This document shows, piece by piece, positions 1-12,700 of a DNA stretch of 64,000 nucleotides (position 1 is its first letter; each line of letters starts with the position of its first letter). Source of the stretch: Ophiothrix spiculata (lineage: Eukaryota; Echinodermata; Ophiuroidea; Amphilepidida; Ophiotrichidae); assembly GCA_000969725.1 (NCBI GenBank), contig JXSR01S019299.1; one strand, given 5' to 3'. The translations under genes were made by a program, and so were the position numbers. The notes under the pieces are model-generated. The model did not search any database. It was given only the letters and a program-made list of their open reading frames with translations, and was not told the origin of the DNA.

Positions 1-214
1 TCATTTTTCCCAAGCACCGGGCTTTTGCACATACTATAAGTGATCGACGCGCGATAATCAGTGTGACGACTTTTGTGTACTGCGTAAACGCACTTCAGTA
101 AACGCCGTGCCGTGCGTGACGCGCTAATTTGAATATCAACTGTGGATTCATCACAAATCAACAACGGTACACGCCAGTATAAAGAGATACAGTGAGTTGT
201 TGAATTCGAAATCC
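1..214 (-). repeat. Interspersed repeat, partial copy at the window edge
   Basis: The reverse complement (caacaactcactgtat ... gttgatattcaaattag ... gcgtttacgcagtacac ... gcttggg) matches 6577-6780 over its whole length and 46995-47110 in part. Confidence 0.75.
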
Positions 215-619
215 GTCTGTGCCTTTTTGAGGCAATAGAAACATGAGTTGGTGATCACTAGGTCCATAATATGCACAAAAGAGGTTCTAAGAGTTAGACC
301 AGGTTTAAAGTTAGACATGTCTAAGACAAAATTATTACTGCTACAAAGGACTTTTTGTTGCATTTTTGAACTGAGACATACTACAAATCTTACAACCAAC
401 ACAAAATGTGACAATATTGGTGAAGGAAAATTAATTTAGATGTGATACACAATTTGACTTAAACCAGGTCTAAATTTAAAGCTGGTCTAACTCTTAAACC
501 TCTATTTTGAACATACGGACTTAAGAGCACAAAATATGTTTAATGGTTAATAGTTTGCATGGTTACCAATAGAAACATGCTAATAGTTATCATTTAATGA
601 TTTTTCTTTTCTTTTTCAG

Positions 620-748
620 GTCAACCCATTGGTTAGTGTTTACATTAACTCCTATATGTCTACTGATTTACACTGTGGATGTTGCTGTGTATATAGGCTT
701 CTTATCGTGGAAAGTGTTTTGGACTTTAGATGAAAATAAATTTATAAG
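620..748 (+). CDS. Exon 1 of the visible gene: domain I S2
   Basis: The acceptor follows a long pyrimidine tract (ttttcag) and the donor is gtaagc. The exon encodes v1-42, beginning STHWLVFTLT and containing the hydrophobic S2 segment PICLLIYTVDVAVYIGFL. It starts with the last base of a codon from an upstream exon and ends in phase 2 (AG, completed to Arg by the next exon). The other two frames are closed. Confidence 0.88.
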
Positions 749-3700
749 GTAAGCCCTCTCAAGTGAGATTTTACATCAACATCAAGAAGTCTTCAAGAAA
801 TGAAGTAAAGGACCTTTCACAAACACTTGTAAGGGGGGGGGGGGCTGATGCAAAAGGGGGCCCTTAAAATTTGAAAATTGATTTGCTTGCGTGATCGGAT
901 ACAATACTCATGACAGTCATGGAGGAGAACGTAATTTTAAAGATTCAGCTGCTTTGCAGAAATTTTAGAAAATGGTTTCTGCATGAATTGTTGAACAATA
1001 AACCCCTGAGCGAAGTAGTAGTTGACATTAAAAACGGAAATAACCCGTGCATAAAAATAGGCTATCTAGGTATATGGCTTAGGTATAATAGTCAATGATG
1101 CTGACAGTGCAGAATTTGACGCATTGCATGCGATTCGTACAGACAAAATCTAAAAAAAACCAACCCCATTTTGCATTACTTTTCAAATCACTCATCAGCT
1201 TTGAGACAAAGCTTTTATTTTTGGCCTAACCAATCAGATGAATATCAAACCTCACAATTAATAACATTGCATGCTGGAGCTTTATAATAATAATAATAAT
1301 AATGGGATTTTTGTAGTGCCTTTTACTATGTTTGCAAAGTGCTTGTCGCCAATTATTATTACGCTGCCATCAGGAAACCGTCACAATCATTTCGCTTCAA
1401 CTAAGGTGGCTGCATGGCCGATGCGCACATCCTGTCTGCACTTAGATCGTAATGTTCCCCATAACAGCTTCCAAATATCGCTCTGGTCGACGAAGCAATC
1501 AAGATTAAATGCCTTGCCCAAGGGCATAACCCATTGGCCATAGCGGGGCTTGAACTTGCGACCTCCTATTCTGAGTCCTGCACTGTTCCACTAGACCACA
1601 CAAGCTCTCACTGCACTCAAGTTCCACAGATCAACTTATAAACACTGCTGTCTTTGTTGTTATTTTCTTTACAGGGCAGAGTTTATATTTGTATGTATGT
1701 ATATAATAGACTTCCTCATGCTGGTCATTCAGGAAATATTACAAATGGTAAGTTGTCTTCAAATTGCCTTATTTTCATCTTATTGAATGGCTCTTGTAAA
1801 GTGAGTGGGTGAGTTTAGTTGGGCACATAAAAGGATAACTTAATTTTGTTAATGAACCAAGTAAATTTTGAATATAGTCCCTTTTTATACTCATCCATCT
1901 AATGTGCTTCTGCTTATATACTTCGCAACACTCTAATTGGAGTCAAATGCGAAGCTCTCTGGTTCTAGAGAGAAATTATATACTTTTGAAGGTATAATCA
2001 ACATGACCGGGAAAGTTTTCCCTACTCTTCTCGAATAGCCCGTGACGTTCTTTTACATCCGGCAGTGTGTCAGGAACACTTCAGATGAGACCAACGGCTT
2101 TACGTGCCTTCCGAAGCACGAAGCAAGTAGAGTAAAGTTTCTTGCTTAAGGAAACAAGGAGATGTGTTGGGACCGGGGATCGATTCGGCTACATATGTAT
2201 TCATGCGATTACGAGTCCAACGCTCTAACCGCATGGTCTTCTTAATTGTGTACACAGTGTTAAAGATAACTTTTAGTATATATTTGAATAGAATGTTTGA
2301 AACATGCTTCTAATGTGATTCAACCCCGTTTCCTTATTTATCTGCAGCGTTTAGTTCAAGTTTTCCGTGTGCTGAGAGCAGCCATCATCATATGCAAGCT
2401 CAAAAACGTGGGTCATATATTTGATGTCGTCATGTCTATTGTTATTAAATTAGGAAAGGTAAGCATAGGTAAATTTGTGTAATTGGTCTCATCACATACC
2501 GGAGTATATCTAAAGTGATCTATTTGCTTATATAATGTTTTCACATACTGATCTATAATTTTAGGATCATATAAATTATTGTTGGTGAAACAATATATCA
2601 CATCTGCTGAGCAAATTTTAAACTTAAAAGTGGGCTTTTTATATAATACCAAATCCAGGCAAATGGAATAAAGGAATTATTTGTCAGAGATCAAATAAAA
2701 TTGATATGTAGATCGGTATGTGATGTGCATTTTACCGATTTTGAAAAAGATCGGTATGTGATGCGATCGACGGTATGATGCGCCATGGCAGTTTACTCAG
2801 AGAGGTGATGCAGTAAAAGTTGACACAGCCAATGTCCCAGATAGCAGAGTTAGTTGCTCCAACGTTGGGCCAATTTTGACCATTATCATGCTTTGAGGTG
2901 TCCAAGTGTGGGAAAATATTGGATCCAAAACATGATAATGATAAAATTGGATGATTAACGCCCGATATTTATTGGTCTCGCTATGAGTTTTAAAATATTG
3001 GGCTCGACTGCGTCTCGCCCAATATTTTTGCAACTCATAGCTCGACCAATAAATATGGGCTCAATCGATCCAATTTTATACCAACATTGGCCCAACTAAC
3101 TTTGCTATCTGGGACGTTGTCTAATACAAGCATTAACCACTGTCACCATTTGTTTAGTTAATCAATGTAACATATATACATATAGTGATTCTGATTTATC
3201 TTTTACAAATCACAGAATTTTCATTGAAATGTTTTTGAGACAACATCGTAAGCAGTCCTAAAACTGGACTGTCAAAATTAATTGCTTGTGGAACATCATA
3301 TATATTGAATCACCCAAATTATATATGAATGCCTAAACATTAGTGCTGTTATTGATTGTCGGAAGTATCGATGGTCGAAAGTATTGATTATCGATCAACA
3401 TGTCGATACATAAAATGGTAGTATCGATACTAAACGACATCTGGCGTGCGCTTTCAATGCATCAAAAGCTTTCTCCACAACGATTGAGACACACTTTCAA
3501 AGCTCGGTTCAATAATCATCAAAAGTATGTTTCAAATGAGGTTACTCGATCGTTTCCCCATGTCTTTCAACAATAAAGACATGATCAAATTGTAAATTTG
3601 TCGATGTTCATAACGTATGGTACCAATTTTTATTTTTGTACTATGCATGATGCATGTAGTTTTCCCTGTTAAGCAGAGGTTACTGGTAAGTCAAGCCCGG

Positions 3701-6700
3701 TTTAAAGTGTGTGATTATCGATAATGTTGAGAGGCAAACATCCGACATGTCGACAACATGTTGTCGACATGTCGGATGTTTGCCTCTCAACATATCGATA
3801 CTCAAAACGCCTATCGATAACAGCACTGCTAAACATAATTGTCAAAAGGATCTTATGATGAATTGAGGGCTAAGGCTGCGATCACATAGAAGGTATATGG
3901 TATTCCTGGGGAAGGTACTCATTTTGACATTGATGGGTAATTATCCCCTTCACTAGGAATATGAATACCTCCCTTGGGAGTGTATAGCAAATATTATATC
4001 ATGATTACAGTGATTTGAGCCTTGCAATAGTTTGTACTATTGTACGGCATGAAACAAACCTGTGTGATATCATGATATAAAACAAATATTGAATGCCTAT
4101 GCATGTGCAATAGCACAAAATATATAATTCGGTTAAATTTTGACTGATCCATTTCACTCGGCTACGTCTCGTGAAATAGAAAAGTCCAAATTTGACCTCA
4201 TGATATATTTTGTATTATATCATGATTACAGTGATTTGAGCGGTGCAATAGTTTGTACTATTGCACGGTATGAAACAAAGCTGTGTGATATCATGATATA
4301 AAACAAATATTGAATGCCTATGCACGTGCAATAGTACAAAATATATAATTCGGTCAAATTTGGACTGATCCATTTCACTCGGCTACGCCTCGTGAAATAG
4401 AAAAGTCCAAATTTGACCTCATGATCATTAAATATTTGTATACTATTGCACTCTCAGGCATTCAATATTTGTATACTATTGCACTCTCAGGCATTCAATA
4501 TTTGTATACCATATTATGTGATCACAGCCTAGTAACGTATGAGCAAACTGGAACATTTAGAATTATACAGTCTGCATTTGTAAACCCTCATCTGTACTGT
4601 AAACCTGGCTGACTTTGAACACCGGAGTGATATTGAACAAAACTTTGGCCAGGGGGTTTGTGAAACACACATCCCCTGTGATGATGGTTTATAAAGGATA
4701 TCAACCATCATTGGTTGATTGTCTAAATCCTTTACAAACCACTATTGGTCAAAATATAGTTCTTTTGAGCTATCAAACATTTGGTGCAACAAGTCTTTGT
4801 TATCTTGTAATCTGATATACAGTTCCAATATATTTTCTATTAATAACGGAGGCTTGGTGATGAAAAATCAATACACCACAAAATTTTCTTTGATGTCAAA
4901 TGTTTGGTGATTTTCAACACCAAGTATCTGTTATTAATTAGAAGATGCATTGGAATTAATGTAATAACAAAGACTTGTTGCACCAAATGTTTGATAGCTC
5001 AAAAGAACTATGTTTTGACCCTATCAGACGAGATGAGTCGTTCATGAACCACCCTGTAGAAATTGTGTTCAAAGTCACCCAGGCGTTTAAAGTCACCCCA
5101 GTTTACGGTTTACTTAAAACACATGATATTTGACTGTGATTTTGAAGAAAAATATAATGCGCTTTTGTTCAGGTTTAGATTTCTTAAATGTGGTGTCTTG
5201 GTGTCTCATATCAAGAGTTACTGTATAAGTGGTATTTTTCGCGCTACATTTATTTGCACGCTTTTCGCGCAAAATGGGATTAACGCGAAAATAAATGCAC
5301 CGCGAAAAATAATGTGTATTTGTTGTAAAGGTTATTTCATATTCGGCCAATGTTCATGTGTGCAAAAATAAAAACGCACGAAATGGTCCAAAATTGGCCA
5401 TGCGCGAAAATATTGGCGTTTACAGTAATTTAAAGATAATTTGTTCAATTTGTCATTAAAAACTAGTTAAGGTGTCTGGTCCACACGCCGTCTACGCGTA
5501 CCAGAACGCGCTAGTTTCCGAGTGGGTAAGTGGCGCAATACGCATGCGCATATACTCTGAGTAGTGTTTTGAAGCTAAAATTTGCCATATTTTAATATTT
5601 TTCTGGAAAATTAGTTCGGTGACCCCAATTTTTATTGTTTTATTTGAAAGAACATACTTGTGCGGAACCTTTTTGCAAAAATTGACAAAAATTTGCGGGT
5701 GGAATTTTTGAATCAACACTAAATAATGTCACTTTTGCCACATTTCCCATAGACCCCTGTACTCATTTTCCCCTAAAAACCTCAAAAAATGCTGTTTTTA
5801 AACTGACTCGCATGCAAAAACGAGTCTGGTGACCCCCAATTTTTATTTTAAAAATCGGTTCTACATTGAGAAAATATCATTCATGCCGATTTTTACTAGA
5901 AATTTTCGGGTAGATCTATCATGGACCAGACACCTTAACCTTTATCCACTTGTCAAATTAATCGCAGAAAATGTCATACAGAATGACCCAAAATAAGGAA
6001 GAAGTTTGTTGATTTTAAAAACTTCATAATAAGATGCTTTGCCTGTAGGCCTAAATACTTTCCTTGTGCTATTCATGTTTATTTTATTGCTGATTTCAGG
6101 TGTTTCTTATTGTAGTGATATTTATTGTCATGTTTTCTGCTGTTGGTGTCCATTTGTTGGAGGATGACTATAACTCTATGAGTAGCAGAGCAAACTGTAC
6201 AAATTCCAACGACACTATATACATTGGGTAGGTAACAATTCAATTATTAAGCATTAGCTGTTGATCTTGTAATAGACATATTTTGGAATTTGGCAATTGT
6301 GTAATAATACTGTTGGTTTTCGAATTAACTGCTAAAAATACCCCAGAATGCTCACAATTTACCCCATTGGAGAAAATTTGTGTTTTACCCTTTTGTTACC
6401 AAATTTTAAAAATATTAATAATACATTTTGACACTTTCAAACTTGAGCATATGGAATTGAAAGTGAAGAAATAGGGGCCTGTTAAGATTTGAACACATTG
6501 AAGAAAATCACTTAATAAATGCATTTTATTGATTGTGTTTTGGATATTATTATGTAAATGTTTCATTTGGTATTCAACAACTCACCGTATCTTCTTATAC
6601 AGGAGCGCGCCGTTGTTGATTAGTGATGAATCCACAGTTGATATTCAAATAAGTGCCTCACGCACAACACAGCGTACACGGAGATGCGTTTACGCAGTGC

Positions 6701-9700
6701 ACATAAATCGGCGCACTGCTCATCGCGCGTCGGGAATTTGAGTACGTGCAAGAACTGGCGCTTGGGAACAGTTGAAAACGACAAAGCAACAATCATTTAA
6801 AAACTAGCATTTTGTTTCAGATTCTTCAAAGTATTTTTATTGAGATGAGTATCTGTTAAATTGAGAACATTTTGAATTTAAATATACGTTTTCAGGAAGA
6901 TTTTCGTTGTTGAAAGGTATTCAAACATGCTACAGAGTTGTTCATCGCTAATCAACACCTCCGCATCCGATGCATCGGCGTATTTTTATCACACTCGGGT
7001 GGCTAAAGCCACCCTCGCGCGATAAAAAATACGCAGACGCATGGATAAATCGTTGTTGATTTGCGATGAACAACTCTGTAGCCAGTGGCGTAACCAGCTT
7101 TGACCGTCCGGGGGGGCAAGACTCAAGAGGCTTCCCGATTTTTGTATTTGTTGGAAAAAAAATTAAACGCGCGCGTAGCGCGCGCAAAAAGTATGTGGAC
7201 AAATGTTTATTTTAGCTAAAAAACGCCTATTTTTGAACGAAATAATGGTTTCTTTCCCTTTTCCTTTCTCTTTTCCCTTTTCTCTTCCTTCCTTTTCTTT
7301 CTTTTTCTCTTTTCCTTTGCCTTTTCCCTCTTCTTTCCCCTTTCTCTTCTTCCTTCTCCCCTTTTTCTCTTCTTCCTCCCTTTCTTCCCTTCCCATTTTT
7401 TTGCTCTCCTTCCCGATTTTTTGGGGTCCGGGGGGGCAAGCTCGGACACCCCCCTGGTTACGCCACTGTCTGTAGCATGTTTGAATACCTAAATCCCTCA
7501 TAACTTTACAAATTTGTTTCATAAGATCAAATGTTCTCACTTATCAAAAGCAAATGGCGATTATGCTATGTGCCTTTATATAACTCACTGTGTGGAATGC
7601 ACACTTTAGAAAGCGTGCGATTTGAAAATCTGGAAAAAATAAAAGGGTATGTTTTTAATTTTTTCCGTATAATGCGTGTTTTCGTAAAATGCGTACACTG
7701 AAATTAAAAAGCGTGGCACTCAAGGTAAATTTTAACCGACGGCAAATGCGGTCGGTGCCCCACACTGTTGCCGCGATGCCCAGAAAAACACAAAAGTACC
7801 GACGGCACATATGCCGTGCCCTTTTATATGGTTGCCGTAGTGCCCTTTTCTTGAAAAAAAAAAAAGAACAATTCGGAGACAAATCATGTGAACCCATGAT
7901 GTTGTTTGAAAGGAAACTTTCCCGAAATTTAATCCAAAATGTTTAATTAAACGCCTTGCATGTTTACAATACTTTAATTCACCATTCGTTGCCATGAAAT
8001 TGCGAACAAATCTAGTTAAAAGTCGCCGCGGTTAAGTTCCGAAAACCGGTGCCATCAATGTAGAGGCGGGATATCCTGTGGACTATTTGGATGTGCAATG
8101 GCGCCGCCCTGAACGTAGATATCACGTTGTTTACACAAACAGGGCAGTAAAATATTCACCAGAGAAACAAAGTTGTGTTGATTATATGACTTAATATATT
8201 TAATAAATGGGGTTTGAAGACAATATTTTGACCACATATTATTTTTGTAAGTCATAAATTGTATACAAATTCGCCAGGAAACTTATGTTATCTGTCAGGC
8301 TGAGAAGTGTTAGCTTGTACATCCATACCTGCAGGGAAAGTGAGACAGAAAAAGGTGCAGAATTATAATCATGCAAGTTAAAAGTTAGGCTAAAAAACCC
8401 GGTGAAAATAAAAAGGGTGCGAGGCAAAATTGATACAATATAAAGGGTGCAAGGCTAAAAAGGGTGTCATTTTTACTTTTTTAATAAAAAGGGTGCCTGG
8501 GTAAAAAGGGTGCAAAAGGGTGTCACTCCACACCCATTCCACACAGTGTAACTCATCCATAGATTCAAGTCATTTGATTGGTTAGAATGTAACACATGAC
8601 CATTTCTCATTTTTTCTATCACTATCATCGGTTCGATAGTCTTTATTATATCATGATTACAGTGATTTGAGCCATGCAATAGTTTGGTCCATAATTTGCA
8701 CAGCATGAAACAAACCTGTGTGATATCATGATATAAAACGTGCAATAGTACAAAATATATGATTCGGTGAAATTTGGACTGATCCATTTCATGATATATT
8801 TTGTACTATTGCACTCTCAGACATTCAATATTTGTATACTGTCACTTTCATCCGTTTGATAGTATATCAAGAGTCAAAACTACAGCGTACAGTATTGCTT
8901 TCTGCTACATCTACATGGGTGATTGGTAAGTAAAATTAGTTTAAATGTGTTATCAAATGACTAGAATCTATAGATGAGTTATATAAAACAAATATTAACT
9001 GCTTTATTAAATGTGCGAGTATACTCTCTTGAGGTTATGCACAGAAACAGCAGATGATGATATTCGTGTGATGGTAAAAATATACCATTCCGAATTGAAA
9101 GATTGATGGTTCCATTTCACGAGCCGATGTATACTAATACGGGAAGTTTTTGGGCTGGACGACACAATTTTTAAAAGTTATAAATCAAACAAATCCAGTA
9201 TTGTATTTCTGTTTTTACAAATAATTGTACCAATCCTTTTTTTTTTATTTCAGTGCTTTTGATCATCTCGGGATTGCATCTCTGAGATTATTTGTTTTAT
9301 TAACGACTGAGAACTATCCCGTAAGTTGAATAGTAAAATGGAGGGAGTTTAAATTTTTTTTTCTAGATTATATAAAGTTCTTCTGTCTGTTAGGAAATTA
9401 TGACAAAATAAACAGCTTTTAGTCATAGCAGACAGACACCAAATGGCATCCAAAGATTTTTTTAATAATACTTAACTCTTCTAAACTAAACTATATATAT
9501 TAATATGGTTCATTGTTCCAAATCCAAGAAAAATGAGTAAAATATACTCGCAATGACGTCTTGGACTTAGAGGGGGTCAAGAAAACGATGAAATGTCACT
9601 AAAATGTGAGTATATTTTACTCAGTTTTCTTGGATTTGGAACAATGAACCATATTCATATGTTTACTTAACAATCCAGATGAACTTATTTAAAGATTAAA

Positions 9701-12700
9701 GAAATTAAATTAACTTCTACAACCCTTAAAAACATACCTCGTGGGGGATCTTTCTATATACCCCGTATATCATTTCACACTACTTATGTGGCATTAGCAC
9801 TGATGGATTGATTCCATAGAAGTGACATGACACTTCTAAACTATGAATTCAAAAACTCAATCTCATGATTTCTTGTTCCCAGGATTTGATGACACAGGCA
9901 TTTTCTGTGGACAGGCTGTCAGCTTTCTACTTCATCATTTACATCCTCATTGGAGTGTTCTTCTTAACAGCTATTTTACTGGCTATCATTGTTGATAGCT
10001 ACTGGTAAGTTTCTCTTCAATATATCCAAGGTTTACCATTAAAGGAGCTTGGTCTGATTTGTCAAAATTTACTTTTCAATGACATATGAAAGATGATTAC
10101 TCAAAAGAATTAATTGTCAAATTTCAGCTATATCGGTCAAACCGTTTTGATTTTATGGACAATTTTGTATTTCAGAGCTGCCTGTATGTTACTGTGTAAA
10201 ATTAATTACGATAACCATAATTAGATACATTTTCATACATATCTCCAAAACAAAACATAACTCAGCTGTGAAATTTCACATGGGTTATGAGAAAAATGTG
10301 AGCAACGTTTTGGTACCAAAATCTCAAAGAGTTTGAAAAAAAGTTGAGGCAATCGGACCAGGCTCTTTTAAATAAGACTTAGATAAAAGTTGCTAAATAC
10401 ACAATGACAAAAAAATGCTTAAATATACTTTGTGTTGATCGACACAGATTTTTATGCAATTAGTACGTGCTTGTTTCTCAGCTGGGATTTTACACAGGTG
10501 GTTCAGACTTATATATTCAAACATCATACATCATATATTAATTTTTTGTTCGGTGGAGTTCAAATAATTGGATTTAGGGTTTCCATCAGGAAGTCAATCT
10601 GTACCGAAATTTTAGCCCAAACACAGTTTTGCCTGTAAAACTAATTAGCTGTGACATTAGCTCCTGCAATCCATATACATGACAGCGGGTAATTTGAATT
10701 GTTGTTTGGGATGGATGGATCCATTTCATGCCTATTTGGGTACAATGTTATGGTTTATCAGTGCATTGTGGGATTAAATTTCGGGGCTCAATTGATTTCC
10801 GGTTGGGAAACCCAAAATTGCACAATACTTTGAATATAACTAAACCAATCTGTAATTTCCATTCCTCTGATCCACCTTATTTACATTATAAATGTATTAA
10901 CTATTATATACTCACAGTATTGTTTCCATTTTTATTTATTTTTTATTTCCATTTCCATAAGCCATTTGTGTTATTTACAGAAATTATGCTTTGTTTGTTT
11001 ACACACAATTTAAAATTGTTTCATTATTTTCCAAAGGAAACATTAACTGATTATATTGTTTGGTTTATCTAAACAGGGAATTTGCCAAGAAGAATGTGAA
11101 GAGAGAGCGTGCCAGAGAGCGAGCTGAGCTTGCCAAAGCGTGGAATCTCTTGGACCCTCTAGGCCATGGAAGTCTATCATGTGATGATGAAAAACTGGTC
11201 AAACTTTTTCAAATTCTCCGACCTCAGGTAAATTGCTTAAGTTTTTTAATCATTGATTTCAATTTTGCTTGTACCTTCTGAACTTTTCTTTTAATTTACA
11301 TGCATTTTAATGTACATGCATTATCATGTCAATGCAATGTCAAGAACACTAAGATACTGAAAGTGTTTAAAGTATTTAATCATAAATATTGTAATGCGTT
11401 ATTTTAAGGATACATTACAGCTTATCTATTAACTAAATACAATGTACGATGTACATACACACTTATGTACAAGCAGAATTGATAGTATTATGACTTTTAG
11501 AATCATTTTGGGTCAAAACTAAGTACTTTCTTAGTTTTTTTTTCTATTTCAGTTTTCAAACTAATGTGTTTTTTTTTGTTGAAAAGTATGTATTTCTAGA
11601 AGTGGATTTACAGGTTAACATGATGGGTGATGTCAGTTTTTGACTGAAATGTTCAAAAATTGTGTTTTGTGGCTCCACATTTTCAGAAAACCCTCATTTA
11701 CATTTGCTTTGTAAAATGTTGAACATTGTTTCTGTTTGGAACCGTTTAGCAAATGTCTATAAGGGATTTTTTTCAAATTTTGCAAAATTTTGATTTTTAA
11801 AATTTTACTTACCAAAAATAGGTCACTTTTATTTCCAAATATTGAGCCAAATATTTAGTGCAAATGAATTTTAAATGTTACATGAAATGATTTTCTTTGT
11901 AGAATACAGATGAGATGAACATGCAGCTGATCCAGTATCTAGATGATAATGCAGACGGCCATGTGGACTCACTGGAATGGACCAGCAGGCTGAACGATGC
12001 CTTGGGATTTGAGTTTGAGATTGAGGACAACTATATCAAGGTAAGGCACTTACTTATAGACCATTGATCCAGTATCTAAATGATAATGCCGACGGCCATG
12101 TGGACTCACTGGAATGGACCATCAGGCTGAACGATGCCTTGGGATTTGAGTTTGAGATTGAGGACAACTATATCAAGGTAAGGCACTTACTTATAGACCA
12201 TTGATCCAGTATCTAGATGATAATGCTGACAGCCATGTGGACTCATTGGAGTGGACCATCAGGCTGAACGATGCCTTGGGGTTTGAGTTTGAGATTGAGG
12301 ACAACTATATCAATGTAAGGCACTTACTTAAAGACCATTGATCCAGTATCTAGATGATAATGCCAACGGCCATGTGGACTCATTGGAGTGGACCATCAGG
12401 CTGAACGATGCCTAGAGGTTTGAGTTTGAGATTGAGGATAACTATATCAAGGTAAGAAGGATGTGCAAAAATCGCTTAATTTTTTTTTTATTTTGCTTGT
12501 CAGTTTTTAAAATGGACTTGAATTTATTTTGGGTGTACAAAAATTGATTTTTTTTTGCCCGGAAAAAATTGGGAAGAAATGTGCAAACACCGGGGAAAAT
12601 CTGGAAAAAATTGGAACAAAATATCTTTGCCCCCCCGATCAAAAAGTCTGGCTACGCCACTGGTAAAAAGCATATTTCTTCACCAAACATTATTGCTGCA

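Larger units (their letters stand above)
6577..7500 (+). mobile_element. Composite interspersed repeat with foldback part, split by a hAT insertion
   Basis: 6577-6780 matches the copies at 1-214 and 46995-47110. Then arm 6915-6960 (ggtattcaaacatgctacag, agttgttcatcgc) is inverted at 7055-7082 plus 7469-7490; the right arm is interrupted by the element at 7083-7468. A copy without the insertion occurs at 46995-47400. Confidence 0.75.

Noticed and set aside
7163-7540. Lysine- and glutamate-rich open frames on the - strand
   Set aside because: They are the translation of the polypyrimidine tract inside a hAT-type element; three overlapping frames are equally open.
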